In this document: positions 6,064-7,712 of the stretch, piece by piece
Position numbering within the stretch: position 1 is the stretch's first letter
Layout: each line of letters starts with the position of its first letter
Assembly: GCA_017412025.1 (NCBI GenBank)
Contig: JAFQOY010000151.1
Location: 1 to 7,712, forward strand
Reading direction: 5' to 3'
Length of the DNA: 7,712 nucleotides
DNA from: Clostridia bacterium
Lineage (GTDB): Bacteria; Bacillota_A; Clostridia; Christensenellales; Aristaeellaceae
Made by a program: the position numbers and the translations under genes
Notes under the pieces: model-generated
Databases searched by the model: none
What the model saw: the letters and a program-made list of their open reading frames with translations, nothing else
Told to the model about the DNA's origin: nothing

Positions 6064-7158
6064 ATGGCACAGAAGCAGAGGAACTACGGCGTTGACCTGC
6101 TGCGCATCCTGTCCATGCTGATGATCGTGACGATGCATGTGCTCTGGCAGGGAGGCCTGCTGCGCACGGCGGATCCCTCCGGCGCGCACTATGCGCTGGG
6201 CTGGGCGGTTGAGATTGCCTGCTACTGCGCGGTGAACTGCTATGGCATGATCTCCGGCTATGTCGGCTGCACGGGGCGGCTGCGCGCGGGCAGGGTGCTC
6301 TTGATGTGGCTGCAGGCGGCGTTTTATGCCGTGGGGCTCCGGCTTGTCTGCGGCGCGCTGTTTCCGCAGACGATCAACATCTGGGAATGGAAGCAGGGGC
6401 TGCGGCCCATCGGCTATCACTTTTACTGGTATTATTCGGCGTATTTCGGCCTGACGCTGTGTACGCCTGCGCTCAATGCCGCGCTGCGCGCCATGAAAAA
6501 GCGCGAGTGCCAGGCTGTGCTGGCGCTGATGCTGTTTGCCTGCAGCGTGCTGACGACGTACAGCAAGGCGGACGGCATGGTGGTGGCGAAGGGATACAGC
6601 GTGCTGTGGCTGGCGGTGCTGTATCTGCTGGGCGGCTATGTGCGCCTGTATGAGCGGGAGGATCGTCTGATCGGCCTGCTCAGGCGCTTTGGCTTTGCGG
6701 TTTATCTGCTCAGCGCTGCGCTCATGTGGCTGATGATGGTGGGGCGCTGGTGGCTGACGGGCGGCACGCGCCATCTGGCGACGGATCAGACGATCACGTT
6801 CACCTATCCGCTGGTGGTTGTCTGTGCTGCGGCGCTGTTTGCGTCGATGACCGGCGTAAAGCCGGGCAGGCGCATGCAGCGATGCATCGCGTATCTGTCG
6901 CCTGCGGCGTTCGGCGTGTATCTGATTCACGCCAATCCCGATGTGTGGATGACGATGATCATCGACAGATTCCTGTTCCTTGGCGATGTGAGCGCTGCGG
7001 CTTTGGTTCCGGCGCTGGCTGCTTCGGTGATCGGGGTGTATGCCGTGTGCACGGCGATTGAACGGCTGCGCATGCGCATGTTTGCGCTTTTGAGGATTGA
7101 AAAGGCCTGCGCTCTGCTGACAGAATATGCTGACCGCTGGCTCTATGAGGAAAACTGA
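6064..7158 (+). CDS. Membrane acyltransferase, acyltransferase-3 family
   Basis: 364-residue integral membrane protein of the OafA/WecH-like acyltransferase-3 family, which transfers acyl groups (usually acetyl) to surface polysaccharides, teichoic acids or other cell-envelope glycans; the substrate here is unknown. It has about ten hydrophobic segments (near 11-30, 44-67, 78-100, 120-138, 150-166, 177-195, 209-227, 246-262, 278-290, 311-332). The N-terminus RNYGVDLLRILSMLMIVTMH carries the family's conserved Arg14 and His25. Further family features are GYHFYWYYSAYFGLTLCTP (117-135) and AFGVYLIHANPDVW (282-295). The last 30 residues are a basic-to-acidic cytoplasmic tail. It sits 20 bases after mtaB and 14 bases before hit in the same direction, so it is probably co-transcribed, but it has no known link to tRNA modification and is best seen as an accessory insertion. 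Confidence 0.9.
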   Translation: MAQKQRNYGVDLLRILSMLMIVTMHVLWQGGLLRTADPSGAHYALGWAVEIACYCAVNCYGMISGYVGCTGRLRAGRVLLMWLQAAFYAVGLRLVCGALFPQTINIWEWKQGLRPIGYHFYWYYSAYFGLTLCTPALNAALRAMKKRECQAVLALMLFACSVLTTYSKADGMVVAKGYSVLWLAVLYLLGGYVRLYEREDRLIGLLRRFGFAVYLLSAALMWLMMVGRWWLTGGTRHLATDQTITFTYPLVVVCAAALFASMTGVKPGRRMQRCIAYLSPAAFGVYLIHANPDVWMTMIIDRFLFLGDVSAAALVPALAASVIGVYAVCTAIERLRMRMFALLRIEKACALLTEYADRWLYEEN

Positions 7159-7172
7159 AAGGGGTAATCAGG

Positions 7173-7517
7173 ATGGAAAACTGTCTGTTCTGCAAGATTG
7201 CTGCGGGCGAGATCCCCAGCACGAAGGTCTATGAGGACGAGCAGGTGCTCGCCTTCCGCGATATCGCGCCGCAGGCGCCTGTGCACGTGCTGGTGATTCC
7301 CAAGAAGCATGTGTCCGGCTGGTACGACGCCAAGGACGAGAGCGACGCTGCGCTGGCGCACATGATGCGCGCGGCGGCGACGGTGGCGAAGATGGAAAAC
7401 ATCGTGGAGAGCGGCTTCCGCGTCGTCTCCAACTGCGGCGCGGATGCGCAGCAGTCCGTGCATCATCTGCATCTGCACGTCCTGGGCGGCAGGGCAATGT
7501 CCGGCGAAATGGCGTGA
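7173..7517 (+). CDS. HIT-family nucleotide hydrolase (HINT branch)
   Basis: Small cytoplasmic histidine-triad protein of 114 residues, the normal length. HINT-type members hydrolyse purine nucleoside phosphoramidates and aminoacyl-adenylates. Signature HLHLHVL at 98-104; by family analogy His100 (second of the triad) is the nucleophile. The N-terminal CLFCKI (Cys4, Cys7) with His46 and His98 is the arrangement that binds zinc in some members. PxHVLVIPKKH (about 36-46) is the usual second conserved block. One variation: the usual Gly before Gln in the loop ahead of the triad is Gln93 (DAQQSV), a position I recall as variable in clostridial homologues. The start at ATG 7173 has AAAGGGG eight bases upstream. 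A hit gene after mtaB is common in Clostridia, usually followed by rpsU, which is not seen here. Confidence 0.94.
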   Translation: MENCLFCKIAAGEIPSTKVYEDEQVLAFRDIAPQAPVHVLVIPKKHVSGWYDAKDESDAALAHMMRAAATVAKMENIVESGFRVVSNCGADAQQSVHHLHLHVLGGRAMSGEMA

Positions 7518-7521
7518 CGCG

Positions 7522-7567
7522 TTCCGCTTGTTTTCGCGTTTTCGTCGTTTTGCCGACGACAGCGGAA
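7522..7567 (+). other. Two-part hairpin downstream of the HIT gene
   Basis: Outer stem TTCCGCT (7522-7528) / AGCGGAA (7561-7567), 7 bp, encloses an inner stem TCGTCG (7542-7547) / CGACGA (7554-7559) with loop TTTTGC. It begins four bases after the hit stop. There is no T-run after it on either strand, so it is at best a weak or factor-assisted transcript end. Seen in sequence; role inferred. Confidence 0.35.
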
Positions 7568-7580
7568 AAGATCGTGAATT

Positions 7581-7648
7581 CCCAAAGTAAACGCCACAGT
7601 GGGAAAAGAGTGGAATTTACTATGGGAAAAGATGGCGTTTAGTATGAG
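7581..7648 (+). repeat. Cluster of short direct and inverted repeats, possible MraZ-type operator
   Basis: Two tandem units, TGGGAAAAGAGTGG... (7600-7622) and TGGGAAAAGATGG... (7623-7644), align at about 19 of 23 columns. RTGG-like cores recur at 7599 (GTGGG), 7610 (GTGGA), 7622 (ATGGG), 7632 (ATGGC) and, degenerate, 7644 (ATGAG), spaced 11, 12, 10 and 12 bases, close to one helical turn. Inverted repeats overlap them: TAAACGCCA (7588-7596) / TGGCGTTTA (7633-7641), exact, and CCCAAAGTAAA (7581-7591) / TTTACTATGGG (7616-7626), one mismatch. The region is more AT-rich than the genes. Repeated TGGG cores about ten bases apart are typical of MraZ operators before division-cell-wall clusters; the assignment is inference because the next gene is outside the window. 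Confidence 0.45.
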
Positions 7649-7712
7649 AACGCAAGGGAATGACGACAAAAATGAAAGGGATACTGCACAAAAGGGTACA
7701 GCAAACAAAGCC

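Noticed and set aside
7463..7708. 81-codon minus-strand ORF at the right edge
   Set aside because: It overlaps the end of the HIT gene, has no recognisable domain or ribosome binding site, and runs through the repeat cluster.
7632..7712. Possible gene starts open to the window end: ATG 7632/7644 in one frame, ATG 7660/7672 in another
   Set aside because: Two frames remain open over fewer than 30 codons, none has a well-placed Shine-Dalgarno, and neither peptide (MRTQGNDDKN..., MTTKMKGILH...) is recognisable. The true downstream start cannot be chosen from this sequence.

Overview
The window looks like a GC-rich (roughly 60% by eye) member of the Clostridia, probably a gut lineage in or near the Oscillospirales or Christensenellales. 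The order dnaK-dnaJ-prmA-rsmE-mtaB, all on the + strand, is the distal part of the Firmicutes class I heat-shock operon (hrcA-grpE-dnaK-dnaJ-yqeT-yqeU-yqeV in Bacillus subtilis). The dispersed CCCCTTTCAGGGG-type inverted repeat resembles repeats I recall from gut Clostridia. The lineage assignment is inference, since no rRNA or phylogenetic marker was compared.

Layout. 2-499: 3' end of dnaK. 500-593: short gap with a GC-rich hairpin and a strong ribosome binding site. 594-1766: dnaJ with a GTG start. 1778-1816: strong intrinsic terminator. 1833-1950: compact inverted-repeat element filling the rest of the gap. 1978-2919: prmA. 2962-3705: rsmE. 3709-3754: a 12-bp perfect inverted repeat that is both a likely terminator and the seat of a near-consensus sigma-A promoter. 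3788-4720: a DUF4236 protein with a C-terminal region I cannot name. 4742-6043: mtaB. 6064-7158: membrane acyltransferase (acyltransferase-3 family). 7173-7517: HIT-family hydrolase. 7518-7712: non-coding tail with a hairpin and a cluster of short direct and inverted repeats, in front of a gene that must start at or beyond the window edge.

How it fits together. DnaK and DnaJ are the Hsp70 folding machine. PrmA (ribosomal protein L11), RsmE (16S rRNA U1498) and MtaB (ms2t6A37 in tRNA) are three separate modifiers of the translation apparatus that travel with the heat-shock genes in Firmicutes. Here the ancestral operon appears split into at least three transcriptional blocks: one ending after dnaJ, prmA-rsmE, and a block from the promoter at 3726 through DUF4236, mtaB, the acyltransferase and hit. 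The DUF4236 and acyltransferase genes are the accessory insertions in an otherwise conserved neighbourhood.

I did not find a convincing undescribed defence, mobile or RNA system. The most interesting points are the overlapping terminator/promoter at 3709-3754, the unassigned C-terminal half of the DUF4236 protein, the inverted-repeat element before prmA, and the MraZ-box-like repeat cluster at 7581-7648.
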